This document shows, one piece after another, positions 33,769-43,827 of a stretch of DNA of 64,000 nt. The stretch covers positions 1 through 64,000 of the forward strand of contig JAVBPC010000005.1 in assembly GCA_031549905.1 (NCBI GenBank), in the 5' to 3' direction. The notes beneath the pieces were generated by a model. That model was not told where the DNA came from. It saw only the letters and a program-made list of their open reading frames with translations, and did no database searches. How positions within the stretch are numbered: position 1 is the first letter of the stretch; each line of letters opens with the position of its first letter. The DNA is from Avichristensenella sp031549905 (GTDB lineage: Bacteria; Bacillota; Clostridia; Christensenellales; Aristaeellaceae). The translations under genes were made by a program, and so were the position numbers.

Positions 33769-34086
33769 CTACGCCAGATCATCCGGCCCTATCCACGCAT
33801 AGCGTCCCATGTTCACCCGGCCGTTCTTATCCAAAATAACGCCTTCTTGCAAAAGCGATTCGCGCTGAAACACGCCGAAATCATGCGCATCACACAGCGA
33901 ACCATCTGAATGAATAACCCGATGGCAAGGCACGCCCGCGCTGTCCGGGCAGCGCATCATCGCGGAGGCTGCGAGCCGTGCGCCGCGCGGCTTGCCCGCA
34001 AACATGGCGAGCATGCCGTACGAAACCACTTTCCCGCAAGGAATCTGCCGCGCAATGGCATAAACGCGCTCGTTAAACTCACTCAT
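33769..34086 (-). CDS. O6-methylguanine-DNA methyltransferase-like protein, single domain
   Basis: A 105-residue protein matching only the C-terminal DNA-binding/active-site domain of Ogt/MGMT. The active-site loop PCHRV keeps the acceptor cysteine (C54); alkyltransferase-like (ATL) proteins replace it, usually with Trp. The helix-turn-helix part GKVVSYGMLAMFAGKPRGARLA precedes it; the N-terminal domain of full Ogt is missing. It could be an active mini-alkyltransferase or a YbaZ-type lesion sensor. GGAGG lies 8 bases before the ATG. It converges with the nfo gene, another repair function, across 12 bases. Confidence 0.85.
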   Translation of the reverse strand: MSEFNERVYAIARQIPCGKVVSYGMLAMFAGKPRGARLAASAMMRCPDSAGVPCHRVIHSDGSLCDAHDFGVFQRESLLQEGVILDKNGRVNMGRYAWIGPDDLA

Positions 34087-34148
34087 TGGTAAAACCTCCG
34101 ATGCAAAAAACCTTCCCGCCGCAGCGGAAGCAGGGATTTCAAAGGGGC

Positions 34149-36056
34149 TTAACCCTTTTGGCGGGGTCCGGGGCGGCGCCCCGGCGTGGCTTTTCGCACC
34201 CCCGTGCCTTGATGCTGCGCGCCCTTCTGCTCTTTGCGCTGACCTTGCCCCCCGCTTGGCCTTCGCACAGGATATCCTGCCACCAGACAGTGCTTTCCGG
34301 TGCCGATCAAGTCCTCGCGCCCGGCGATGCGCAGCGCTTCCAGCACCAGCGCGCGGTTCTTTGGGTTTCCGGCCTGGAGCAGTGCGCGCTGCAACGCCTT
34401 TTCATGCGCAGCGCGGGGAACAAACACAGGGCGCATGGTTCTTGGGTCAATGCCGGTATAGAACATGCAGGTGGACAGCGTGCCCGGCGTCGGGTAGAAG
34501 TCCTGCACCTGTTCGGGCTGCTGCTTCGTTTCACGCAGGTATTCCGCCAGCTGAATGGCGGCGTTCAGGTCGCTGCCGGGATGGCTGCTCATCAGGTATG
34601 GCTGTACAAACTGCGGCATATTCAGCTGCCGATTGATGGCGTCAAACTTCTGTACGAACCGGTCAAACACTTCTCTGGAAGGCTTGCCCATCCGGGAGAG
34701 CACCTCGCCCGAGACGTGTTCCGGCGCCACCTTCAGCCGCCCGCTGACATGGTATTGGCACAGCTCCTTGAGGAAGGGGCTGTTTTGATCTGCAAGGATG
34801 TAGTCAAACCGCAGGCCGGAGCGGACGAATACCTTCTTCACGCCCGGCAATTGCCGCACACGGCGCAGGATCGTCAGGAACTCGCTGTGATCGGGGGCCA
34901 GGTGCTTGCACGGGGTGGGGTAGAGGCACTGCCTGTCCGCGCATGCGCCGCGCTTGAGTTGATCCTTGCAAGCGGGGCGGCGGAAGTTGGCGGTTGGGCC
35001 GCCGATATCGTGAATGTATCCTTTGAAATCGGACAAACGCGTCAGCAGTTCGGCCTCACGCACGATGGAATCCGGGCTGCGTGAAGAAATAATCCGCCCC
35101 TGAAGGAATGTAAGCGCGCAAAAACTGCATCCGCCAAAGCACCCGCGTGTGCCGCAAATGGAAAACTTGACCTCTTCCAGCGCGGGCACGCAGCCCTCGG
35201 CATCATACGAGGGATGCCATTGCCGGGTGTACGGCAGTTCGTACACCTTGTCTAGTGCCGAGCGGGTCAGCGGCATCGCCGGGCGGTTCTGGCACACCCA
35301 GCGCCCGGCATGCGGCTGCGCGAGGGGCTTCCCGCGCACGGGGTCTTGTTCACGGTACTGCACGCGGAATGCCGCCGCGTACGCTTCGCGGTCCTCCGCA
35401 ATCTCTTCATAGGAGGGCAGCGCAATGAATCCCTCGGGGAGCGTTGGGCTCATCCAGCACGCGCCCGGCATGATTTTCAGCGTTTCGTAAAAGGTTCCCG
35501 CTTCCAGCGCCTTGGCGGCGACCAGAAGCGTTTCTTCGCCCATGCCGTACAGGATTGCATCCGCGCCGCTGTCTTCCAGGATTGAGCGGCGAACGCGGTC
35601 ATCCCAGTAATCGTAGTGCGCAAAGCGGCGCAGCGATGCCTCAACCCCGCCCAGAATCACCGGCACCTGACCGTATGCCTCGCGGATGCGGCCTGTGTAG
35701 GCAATAGATGGGCGGTCGGGGCGAAGGAACGCTTTGCCGCCGGGGGCGTAAGCATCCTCGCTGCGCCGTTTTTTGCCCACCGTGTAGTGATTGACCATGC
35801 TGTCCAGCACGCCCGCGCTGACCAGAAAAGCCAGGCGCGGCTTGCCAAAGCGCATGAAGTCAGCCTTTGTTTTCCAGTTCGGCTGGGGCAGGATGGCCAC
35901 GCGATACCCGGCGGCCTCCAGCACGCGGGTAAGAATCGCACACCCGAAGGACGGGTGATCGACATACGCATCGCCCGAAACGAACACAAAATCCACCGAA
36001 TCCCAGCCGCGCGCATCCATTTCGGCGCGGGTAATAGGCAAAAAGTTCTGCTGCAT
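34149..36056 (-). CDS. YgiQ-family radical SAM protein
   Basis: A 635-residue radical SAM protein of the YgiQ (UPF0313) type. The N-terminal region (about 1-290) contains VFVSGDAYVDHPSFG and ILGGVEASLRRFAHYDYWDD. The radical SAM cluster motif near residue 307 is C-FGG-C-SF-C within GTRGCFGGCSFCALTF. The family is widespread in anaerobes; its substrate is unknown. The last 40 residues are rich in Gly, Arg, Pro and Lys; the final ones are encoded by a GC palindrome. It lies 23 bases downstream of the giant glucan synthase gene on the same strand and has a weak ribosome site, so coupling is possible. Confidence 0.9.
   Translation of the reverse strand: MQQNFLPITRAEMDARGWDSVDFVFVSGDAYVDHPSFGCAILTRVLEAAGYRVAILPQPNWKTKADFMRFGKPRLAFLVSAGVLDSMVNHYTVGKKRRSEDAYAPGGKAFLRPDRPSIAYTGRIREAYGQVPVILGGVEASLRRFAHYDYWDDRVRRSILEDSGADAILYGMGEETLLVAAKALEAGTFYETLKIMPGACWMSPTLPEGFIALPSYEEIAEDREAYAAAFRVQYREQDPVRGKPLAQPHAGRWVCQNRPAMPLTRSALDKVYELPYTRQWHPSYDAEGCVPALEEVKFSICGTRGCFGGCSFCALTFLQGRIISSRSPDSIVREAELLTRLSDFKGYIHDIGGPTANFRRPACKDQLKRGACADRQCLYPTPCKHLAPDHSEFLTILRRVRQLPGVKKVFVRSGLRFDYILADQNSPFLKELCQYHVSGRLKVAPEHVSGEVLSRMGKPSREVFDRFVQKFDAINRQLNMPQFVQPYLMSSHPGSDLNAAIQLAEYLRETKQQPEQVQDFYPTPGTLSTCMFYTGIDPRTMRPVFVPRAAHEKALQRALLQAGNPKNRALVLEALRIAGREDLIGTGKHCLVAGYPVRRPSGGQGQRKEQKGAQHQGTGVRKATPGRRPGPRQKG
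34168..34184. repeat. GC-rich palindrome at the YgiQ 3' end
   Basis: CCGGGGC-GGC-GCCCCGG. Together with the following CCCCGCCAAAAGGG and a short AAAGGG/CCCTTT hairpin it looks like the dispersed intergenic palindromes of some gut Bacillota. Only one copy is seen in this window, so the repeat status is inferred. Confidence 0.35.
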
Positions 36057-36079
36057 ACCCGCATCATAGCACGAGTTGC

Positions 36080-39000
36080 TTACGTTTTCAATGAAAATAC
36101 CGCCTCGTACCGCTGCCCGTCGTCAACCAGCGTTACCCAACCCGCATTCGCATTGCCGCGCTCCGCGCGCAGCAGGTATACGCTATGCCCATGCCGGTAT
36201 TCTACGGTGAAGCCTTTCCAGCTCGCGGGCGCGGTGGGGGATAACCGCACCTTGTCGCCCTGCTTTTCAAAGCCGATCAGGTGCTCCATCGCAACCGTCC
36301 ACAGCAGCGCGGCCGAGCCTGTGTACCATGTCCACCCGCCGCGCCCTGGATGCGCGCCCGCCGCCACATCGGCAGCAATCACATATGGCTCTACACGGTA
36401 GGTGGAAACACCGTCCGAATCCCTCGTGTGGGAGGTGGGCAGCATCGTTTCAAACAGCTTCCACGCAAGGTCATGCCGCCCAAGCTTTGCGGCGGCCTGC
36501 ACGAACCAGCATGCCGCGTGCGAGTATTGCCCGCCGTTTTCGCGGATACCGGGTGGGTAAGCGCGGATATACCCCGGATCGCATCCACCGTCAAAAGGCG
36601 GATCAAGCAGCCGGATGATCCCGTTTTCCTCGTCCACCAGCCTTTCCAGCGCGGCTTCGAACGCCTGCTCGGCCCGCTTGGCCCCGGCCAGCACCGCCCA
36701 TGCCTGCACCAGCAGGTCGATGCGGCATTCGCTGCCTTCATGCCCGCCCAGCGCCGTGCCATCATCAAACCATGCGCGCAGGTACCATTCGCCATCCCAC
36801 GCGTTTTCTTCCACATTGCGCAGTAGCGTATCGGCCTTCTCCAGCAGCTCCTTTGCGTCATGCTCATCGCAGTATTCGGCATATTGGCGCAGCACCACGG
36901 ATAGAAACAGCCCCATCCACACGCTTTCGCCGCGGCCGTTCTTGCCGATGCCGTTCATGCCGTCGTTCCAGTCTCCATCACCCATCAGCGGAATGCCGTG
37001 CCCCCCCAGGCGGATGCTGTTAAGCGCGCGCAGGTTATGCCGGTGCAGCGGTTCCAGTTGGTCGGATGTCTCCATCGGCGCGTATACATCCTCATGCCCT
37101 TCGGGAATATCAACATCCACCAGGTATGGCACTTCTTCCGCCAGGATACCTTTGTCGCCTGTGGCGTGCATGTATGCAACGGTCACATACGGCAGGAAGA
37201 GCCGATCATCCGTGATGCGGGTGCGCACACCCACCGCCGGAGGGTGCCACCAGTGCAGCACATCACCCGCCTTAAACTGGTGTGCAGCTGCATCCAGCAG
37301 GTGCACCCGCACCATTTCCGGGTTCGTCCACAGGAAGCCCATCATGTCTTGCAGCTGATCGCGGAAGCCGATCGCCCCGCCCGCCTGGTAGAACCCCGCA
37401 TGCGCCCATATGCGCGAAGACAGCGCCTGATAGGGCAGCCAGCGCGCCAGCATCAGCGCGGGCGCGGTTTCCGGCAGGCGCGGGATCAGCTGCGTGTGCC
37501 GCGCGCGCCAGGTTTCCATTTGGCGGCTTAAGCGCAGTTGCGCGCCGCCTGCGCGGTAATCCTCCTGGGCGGCCGTAGGGTCGCCCACGCCAAGCAGGAT
37601 GGGCATCACCTCCGTGGCTCCGCGCGCCAGCGTGATGCGCGTCCGCAGCACGGCGCACGGCACATCGGCCTTCTGCTGGATCAACTTTTCCGCGCGCATG
37701 CCCTCGGGCACGGCCGGGTTTGCGCCAAAGAACCATGCGCCGTCCCCTGTGGTTTCCGGCTTTTTGCCGGGCATCAGCAGAAATGCCGGCGTTTGGAACG
37801 CAGGGCTGCTCGCGATCATACCACCTTCCGTGCGTTCCGTTTGGATGTGCATCATATCGCGCAGCGCGCCGCCCAGCTGCCAGCGCGCGGCGGCGGTGAT
37901 GCTGATGTCGCGGCTTGTGTCCCCATCGTTTCGGATGGTCAGCAGTATGCAACGCACGGGCAGTTCCGGGTCAACGAATACCTCGGCGCACACGGTAAAA
38001 CCGAGCGCTTCCGTTTCAAAGCGGCTGACGCCAAATCCATGGGTCACAAGCGCGTGCTCAAAGGGGTTGATGAACTGCCCGTTCGCCTCATCGCGGATGA
38101 ACAGGAAATCGCTGCGCATATCGCGCACCGGGTCGGATGCAAACGGCGTGACGCGGCGCATCCGGCTGTTTTTGTGGTAGACAAACCCGGCCCCGCGCTC
38201 TGTGACCACCGCGCCAAACCCCGGGTTTGAAAGAACGTTGCACCAGGGCTGCGGTGGCATGCCGGAAATTGAATAGCTGCCATCGGCCAGGAAACCGCCG
38301 GTACCGTTTGCCAGCGCGGGGGTGCCGGGCGCCTTTGGGATGGGCGCAGGCCACATCTTATCTGATTTCCACGAAGTACGCTTCCACGCAAGCGTGCGTC
38401 GCTGCGCGGAAAGCTGTGCCGCAAGGCTACCCTCGCCGCCGCGAAGCGTCAGCGCAGCCTGCGCGGCAAGCACTGTCAGCGCGCCTTTGCCATGCTCCAC
38501 TAAATCCACCATATGAACGCCCGCGCCCTGTCCGATCCATTCGCGGGAAGGGCCGGATGCCAGCAGAGATTGCAGCGCGTCGCGAACCGGGCGATGGTAT
38601 TGCTCCGGCTCTTCGTTGACCAGCACCAGGTCGCTCCACACGCCCAGCGCGCGAAGGTATGCGTGCGCTTTCAGTGCCGCCCGCGCCAGTGGCAGATGCG
38701 CTTCGCGTCCCACGCGGACAAGCACCACCGGCAGATCGCCCGAGATGGCGTACGGCCACAGGCTTTCCCGCCCACCCGGCGGAAGCGTTCCCTGTGACAG
38801 CGGCGCGATCAGCCATGAGGCCATGCGCTGCGCGGCTAGTTCGCCCATCGCGTCCAGGCCGATATAGTGCGCGGTGACGGTGTTCTGCGTCTTGGAAAGC
38901 TCCAACGCGCGCAGCACCGCGTCCACCGCGCTGTATTGCGACAGCAGCGCACGCGCCTTATCCTCCGTTTGCACGGCGGCGGTCATGAAGAAAAGCGATA

Positions 39001-42000
39001 CGCTTGTGCCGGCCTCGATGGTTACGGGCACGCCCAGGCTCATGCAAGGGTCAAGCACAGCGCCGGTTTCTCCGCTGCCGATGTCAAGCGGCTTTTCCAG
39101 CGCCAATGGGGAGTGCAGGCGTTCGCCGCGGCCCAGGAATGCCATGCGCGATGTTTCCAGCGCGGCAGGCGCGGATGGCTCCATGCCTACCGCGTGCAGC
39201 AGCATGGGGAAGCTTTCGCGCGCGTGGCGTGTTCTGCGCTTCGCGATGGCGGCGCATTCCGTCAGGCGCGCCGTTTCGATGGAGAGATTCTGGAACGCCG
39301 GATGCGATTCATCCGCCGCCTGCGTGGACAGCGCCACTTCCAGGAAGCTGACCACATCCACCGAGATATCCGCATCAGGGGTTGCGTGCAGGCGCAGCAG
39401 GTGGAACGCAGCCCCTTCCAGCGGCGACACGAAACAGGTCATTTCCGCTTCCAGGCCGTTTTTCTCCAACCGGAATTGCGCTAGGCCGCGGTCGAACCAC
39501 AGCTCGCGGGCTTTGTTCAAGCGCAGAATTTCCCCGTCTGAAAAGCGCAGGTACACCTGTGGGCCGCCATCGTACAGCGGGTCGTTTCTGCGGCGGGTCA
39601 GCATCAGCCCGTTGCTGGATAGATAGCCGCCGCCGCGCGCATCCACCACCATGGTGGTGCCGCCACCGTAGAGTGCCTGCACCTCCACCGGAAAATCCTG
39701 CGGGTTCACATGGCGCAGCAGCGTCGGGTCCTTACGGCGCGTCATCTCCGGGATGCGTGCTTTGGCCGCGCCGCGCAGCATCACGCGGGTAGGCTTGCGC
39801 TCTTCCAGCAGCAGCGCGTACGCTTCCACCTGCGGCAAGCTGTGAAATGCGCGGGTCAGCACACCGCCGGCCAGCCTGTTGGCAATGGAAGCCAAGATCA
39901 TGCCCTGGTGGTGCGCCATGTGGCTTTTGACCAGCTGATACGGTGTATCGGTGGACCGATCCTGATTGTAGTCGGCGGCTTCGTAGAACCCCAAACGATC
40001 CAGCCAGCCCATTTCCGCCATCCAGCGGATATTCAGCGCCGCCTCATCCGGCAGCGCTGACAGCGCCAACACGGATGCGTACGGCGCGATGACTTTTTCC
40101 GCCCGCGCGGTTTTCAGCGCAAGGCGCGGCATGCCGAAGGCTTTGTACTGGTAGGCAAGCCCCGGATCAAACGCGTAGTAGCCGGATTCGGAGATACCCC
40201 ACGGCGCGTCGGTAAACGCGCCCATTTGCTCCAGCGCGACATGCTTGTAGGTATCGCCCAGCAGCGTGCCATCCGGACTTTTCAGGAACAGTGCGGGCAG
40301 GAGGTATTCGAACATCGTGCCGCTCCAGGAGAGCAGTGCCGCGCCCTTGTGCGTCTTTGTCATCGCGCGGCCAAGCCTGCGCCAGTGCTTGAGCGGCACC
40401 TCGCGCCGCATCACGGCCAGGTATGAAAGCAGCCTCGCTTCGCTGGCCATCAGGTCGTAGTGCGCAGAGTCCGCAACGCCTGAATCGGCATGAATGCCGA
40501 TGGTGAACAGATCGCTGGCCGGGTCATACAGCTTCCCGAAATCCATCTGCGATGCCAGCGCATCCAACCTTGCGGGCAGCGAAACAAGGCTTGTGTCAAT
40601 TCGGGAAAGCTGCCCGCGGACCGCCTGCGCACACAGCAGCAGGCACGCGGCAAGGTTGCCGCTGTCTACAGACGAAACATAGCGATGCGACAGGGGCGCC
40701 AGCGTTCTGGTATCATACCAGTTGAAGTAATGCCCCTGCCATCGCTCCATTTTTTCCATGGTGGATACGGTCTGCTCCATGCGGCGCGCCATCGTGTCCG
40801 CATCCAGCAGGTTCAGTGCCTGTGCGGAGACGAGCGCAACCAGGTACATGCCGATATTCGTAGGCGATGTGCGCGCCGCGATTCCGCGCGGGGGTTCCAG
40901 CTGCAGGTTATCGGGCGGCAGATAGTGCGTGTCCTTGCTTACCGTCTCTTCAAAAAAGCGGAATGTACGCGCGGCAACATCCAGCAGCAGGTCCTTCTGC
41001 GGCTGATTGAGCGGATCGGCGGCATGCTCATCCTGGTCCAGCCATTTTGTGATGAAGGGTGCGGCGACCCACCATAGCGCAAGCGGCCCCGTCAGGATGA
41101 ACCATATCGGGTGAAAGCAGCTGGCCGCAACCAGCAGCCCCGCGCAGATGAAATTGACCAGGAAGCGCATGGGCGAGCCGGCGGAGCGCTGCCTCTCCGC
41201 TTCGTGCGAGGGCAGCCATTCCAGCAGATGTTTGCGCGAAAACAGCACGCGCCATACGGTACGCGCGGCGGCATCCAGTAGCGTCAGCGCCTCATAGGGG
41301 TATAGCGCAATGTGTGTGAGCGTTGCGATCAGGCTTTTGACGGATGGCGGCATCAGCGCGCGCAGGTGCGGCAGCAATAGCCCCGCCAGCAACGCAACAG
41401 GTTTTTGTTGCCATACGCCCGCGATGATGAGCAACACCGACGCCGCGGGCACAAGGCTGCGGCGCAGGTTATCGTAAATCTTGTATTGGTTTAGCATCGA
41501 AAGCGGATTTTTCATCCAGCCCTTTTCGCCCTTAATCCAAGGAATCAGCCATGGCAGCAGTTGCCAGTCGCCGCGCGTCCAGCGGTGTAGGCGCTTTGTC
41601 CAGCTGGAAAGGGACGCGGGCTGACTGTCATACAGCGCCACATCGCACGCCAGCGATGATCCCACCAGCCCGCCTTCCAGCAAGTCGTGGCTCAGCACGG
41701 TGTTTTCCAGGATTTTTCCGCGCGATGCTTCTTCAAACGCGCGCACATCGTAAACGCCTTTTCCCGCGAAGCTGCCTTCACCGCAAAGGTTCTGGTAAAT
41801 ATCCGAAAAAGCCGTAATATATGGATCAAAACCGCCATCCCCACCCCAATACCTTGCGATGCGGGTATGCACCGTAGCGGCGGAGGTTTCCATTCTGGGC
41901 TGAATCAAGGCGCAGCCGCGGCGCTTGCCATCCTCAGTCAGCGGCTTGGTCAGCGGGTGTTGCAGCATTCCGGCCAGCTCCAGCGCGGTACCTGGGGGAA

Positions 42001-43711
42001 GCTGCGTATCGGCATCCAGCGTGATGACTGTCTCAAACATCCCCTGGAAGGACGCCGGATCGGCGCTTGCTGCGGCGAATTCCGCCCGGCTACTGCCGTG
42101 CAGCAGCAGGTCATTCAACGCGGAGAGCGCGCCACGCTTTCTTTCAAAGCCCATGTAGCGTTTTTGCTTGTCATTCCATTCGCGCGTGCGGTGCAGGTAA
42201 TAAAACCCCCCGTTCCACACATCGTTAAGCGCCTTAACGGCGGACAGCGCCGCATCGGTGATCGCGGCGTCATCCGGGTCCTGCGCGGCAGGGCCGTCCT
42301 TAAAGTCGCCCAGCAACATAAAAGAAAGCTTGGATTCAGGGTTTGCCAGGCGCAGCACCGACAGGTGACGCACCATTTCCAGCGCCTGTGTGCGGCCCGT
42401 CAGCAGCGTGGGCACGGCGACCAGCACGCCGCCGTCATCCAGGCGGTCGGGCGCTAGCCGTGGCATCTGCCTGGGCGGGGATAGCCTATGAATCAGCAGG
42501 CCTGACAGCTGCCGGAAGCCTTCGCCAGCCACCAACATTGTGGGGGCGACCAGCCAGTCATTGATGCCAAGCAACCATAAAAGCACCGTCGTTGCGGTAG
42601 AACCGATAAAAGTCATCGCGACAAACAAAAAGGCGGCATGTGCGCCAATAAAGCGCGAAAAACGCAAAGAGAGCGGCGCCTTTCCCAGACTTTTCCATAG
42701 CATGGGCTGGCCCTTATCCATCAAATAATAGCCAATGTGGCGGGATAGCTCGGGCAGGGTATCCCGTGCGCCTTCTTCGGCAAGGGACAGCGCTTTTCTC
42801 GCGACCACCGCTTCCTGCACGCGAAAGCGCGCCGCAAGCTTTGCCACACGGCGGCGGTACATGCTGCGGGATGCGAAATCCATCCTGGGGTATACGCCGG
42901 TCGGATCGCGGCGAAGCCAATCATCCACAGCGGACAGCGATTCCAGTCGCGCGCGCCAATCCATCTGCGAAAGCGTGCGCAGCGAGGCAATAGCGTTGCC
43001 CACCCAAAGGCACGCGTGCGTCTGCCGGTCATGCTCGCGCTCGGCCACTTCAGTGGCGCTGGTGCCTAGCTCCTGCAGCTGCTGATCCAGTTTTGCGATT
43101 TCGCCTGCGTCCTCTTGTTCCTGCAGCAGGCAGGAAAGCCGTTCCCAGTACGCGTCCGGGCGGTTTTTTTCGGCGATATCCAGTACCGCTTCGGCATGTG
43201 TGCGCTCACGCTCAGTGCGGGCGCTGAGCGACGCCAGGTCGGACAGCACCATCAGCAACGCGCGCCGCATAGCCAGTGGCAAAAGTCCCAGCTCTATTTC
43301 AGTAAGCGGCGCTACCGACTGCCAGGCCGTTGTGGCTGCGGCAAGGCTGTCGCCGGTGGCACGGCCTTCCGTGTGCGAGATCCATTCGCGGGCAAACCGG
43401 TCAATCCGCGCCTCTCCCTGCGATGCGGGCAGCGCGGGCGCGGTGCGCAGCGCTTCTTCCAGGGAAACGCACGCTTCTTCCAGCACGCGCGCATTATCCA
43501 CCAGCCACTGTGCGGCAGGCGTAAGTTCCGCCGTATCATGGCGCGCCCTCAGGACGGAAAGAGATATTGTTAGCGTCCGAATGGCGCGGGAAACGCGCCC
43601 AAGCCGCGCGTAGCCGCTCCGCTCACATTCGGCGGATACGGCGCGCAGATGCTTTTCCAGCGCCGCGCCCTCCAGAGGCGCGCCGCGTAAAATGGTTGCG
43701 TGCTTTGACAT
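36080..43711 (-). CDS. Giant cyclic beta-1,2-glucan synthase-like protein (GT84 plus GH94)
   Basis: A 2543-residue membrane enzyme, the largest gene here, in the NdvB/ChvB plan. N-terminal soluble region (about 1-350); membrane segments near 355-395, 765-790 and 850-890; GT84 glycosyltransferase core with LDADTQLPPG near 564 and HRWTRGDWQ near 712; glucoamylase-like domain (about 905-1270) with ARTSPTNIGMYL; then two carbohydrate-binding/phosphorylase-type parts with the catalytic GH94 segment GDGDWNDGMNG near 2245. In the known enzymes UDP-glucose is polymerised into beta-1,2-glucan and the GH94 part trims chain length. NdvB is slightly longer (about 2800). A close alternative is a beta-1,2-glucan or related oligosaccharide phosphorylase-synthase with another acceptor. 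The ribosome site is weak. Confidence 0.9.
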   Translation of the reverse strand: MSKHATILRGAPLEGAALEKHLRAVSAECERSGYARLGRVSRAIRTLTISLSVLRARHDTAELTPAAQWLVDNARVLEEACVSLEEALRTAPALPASQGEARIDRFAREWISHTEGRATGDSLAAATTAWQSVAPLTEIELGLLPLAMRRALLMVLSDLASLSARTERERTHAEAVLDIAEKNRPDAYWERLSCLLQEQEDAGEIAKLDQQLQELGTSATEVAEREHDRQTHACLWVGNAIASLRTLSQMDWRARLESLSAVDDWLRRDPTGVYPRMDFASRSMYRRRVAKLAARFRVQEAVVARKALSLAEEGARDTLPELSRHIGYYLMDKGQPMLWKSLGKAPLSLRFSRFIGAHAAFLFVAMTFIGSTATTVLLWLLGINDWLVAPTMLVAGEGFRQLSGLLIHRLSPPRQMPRLAPDRLDDGGVLVAVPTLLTGRTQALEMVRHLSVLRLANPESKLSFMLLGDFKDGPAAQDPDDAAITDAALSAVKALNDVWNGGFYYLHRTREWNDKQKRYMGFERKRGALSALNDLLLHGSSRAEFAAASADPASFQGMFETVITLDADTQLPPGTALELAGMLQHPLTKPLTEDGKRRGCALIQPRMETSAATVHTRIARYWGGDGGFDPYITAFSDIYQNLCGEGSFAGKGVYDVRAFEEASRGKILENTVLSHDLLEGGLVGSSLACDVALYDSQPASLSSWTKRLHRWTRGDWQLLPWLIPWIKGEKGWMKNPLSMLNQYKIYDNLRRSLVPAASVLLIIAGVWQQKPVALLAGLLLPHLRALMPPSVKSLIATLTHIALYPYEALTLLDAAARTVWRVLFSRKHLLEWLPSHEAERQRSAGSPMRFLVNFICAGLLVAASCFHPIWFILTGPLALWWVAAPFITKWLDQDEHAADPLNQPQKDLLLDVAARTFRFFEETVSKDTHYLPPDNLQLEPPRGIAARTSPTNIGMYLVALVSAQALNLLDADTMARRMEQTVSTMEKMERWQGHYFNWYDTRTLAPLSHRYVSSVDSGNLAACLLLCAQAVRGQLSRIDTSLVSLPARLDALASQMDFGKLYDPASDLFTIGIHADSGVADSAHYDLMASEARLLSYLAVMRREVPLKHWRRLGRAMTKTHKGAALLSWSGTMFEYLLPALFLKSPDGTLLGDTYKHVALEQMGAFTDAPWGISESGYYAFDPGLAYQYKAFGMPRLALKTARAEKVIAPYASVLALSALPDEAALNIRWMAEMGWLDRLGFYEAADYNQDRSTDTPYQLVKSHMAHHQGMILASIANRLAGGVLTRAFHSLPQVEAYALLLEERKPTRVMLRGAAKARIPEMTRRKDPTLLRHVNPQDFPVEVQALYGGGTTMVVDARGGGYLSSNGLMLTRRRNDPLYDGGPQVYLRFSDGEILRLNKARELWFDRGLAQFRLEKNGLEAEMTCFVSPLEGAAFHLLRLHATPDADISVDVVSFLEVALSTQAADESHPAFQNLSIETARLTECAAIAKRRTRHARESFPMLLHAVGMEPSAPAALETSRMAFLGRGERLHSPLALEKPLDIGSGETGAVLDPCMSLGVPVTIEAGTSVSLFFMTAAVQTEDKARALLSQYSAVDAVLRALELSKTQNTVTAHYIGLDAMGELAAQRMASWLIAPLSQGTLPPGGRESLWPYAISGDLPVVLVRVGREAHLPLARAALKAHAYLRALGVWSDLVLVNEEPEQYHRPVRDALQSLLASGPSREWIGQGAGVHMVDLVEHGKGALTVLAAQAALTLRGGEGSLAAQLSAQRRTLAWKRTSWKSDKMWPAPIPKAPGTPALANGTGGFLADGSYSISGMPPQPWCNVLSNPGFGAVVTERGAGFVYHKNSRMRRVTPFASDPVRDMRSDFLFIRDEANGQFINPFEHALVTHGFGVSRFETEALGFTVCAEVFVDPELPVRCILLTIRNDGDTSRDISITAAARWQLGGALRDMMHIQTERTEGGMIASSPAFQTPAFLLMPGKKPETTGDGAWFFGANPAVPEGMRAEKLIQQKADVPCAVLRTRITLARGATEVMPILLGVGDPTAAQEDYRAGGAQLRLSRQMETWRARHTQLIPRLPETAPALMLARWLPYQALSSRIWAHAGFYQAGGAIGFRDQLQDMMGFLWTNPEMVRVHLLDAAAHQFKAGDVLHWWHPPAVGVRTRITDDRLFLPYVTVAYMHATGDKGILAEEVPYLVDVDIPEGHEDVYAPMETSDQLEPLHRHNLRALNSIRLGGHGIPLMGDGDWNDGMNGIGKNGRGESVWMGLFLSVVLRQYAEYCDEHDAKELLEKADTLLRNVEENAWDGEWYLRAWFDDGTALGGHEGSECRIDLLVQAWAVLAGAKRAEQAFEAALERLVDEENGIIRLLDPPFDGGCDPGYIRAYPPGIRENGGQYSHAACWFVQAAAKLGRHDLAWKLFETMLPTSHTRDSDGVSTYRVEPYVIAADVAAGAHPGRGGWTWYTGSAALLWTVAMEHLIGFEKQGDKVRLSPTAPASWKGFTVEYRHGHSVYLLRAERGNANAGWVTLVDDGQRYEAVFSLKT

Positions 43712-43753
43712 AATGTTCTCTCTATCCCTCGTTTCTCGCCCTATTGTGTGCGA

Positions 43754-43772
43754 CGCATCGGTTTTTGATGCG
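43754..43772. promoter_or_regulatory. Inverted repeat between divergent glucan synthase and GT4 genes
   Basis: CGCATC-N7-GATGCG, just upstream of the GT4 promoter and within the leader of the minus-strand giant gene. It could be an operator shared by the two; no regulator is known. Confidence 0.4.
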
Positions 43773-43778
43773 AAAGGC

Positions 43779-43807
43779 TTGTGTGGCGGCAGAGTATGCG
43801 GTAAAAT
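43779..43807 (+). promoter_or_regulatory. Promoter of the GT4 glycosyltransferase gene
   Basis: TTGTGT and TAAAAT with a 17-base spacer; the ATG at 43828 lies close to the predicted start site. Confidence 0.55.
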
Positions 43808-43827
43808 GTAGGGAAACGGAGGATGCG

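Noticed and set aside
34149..34300. Frameshifted second gene at the YgiQ 3' end
   Set aside because: The frame is open to its stop without shift; the tail is low complexity rather than a broken domain.
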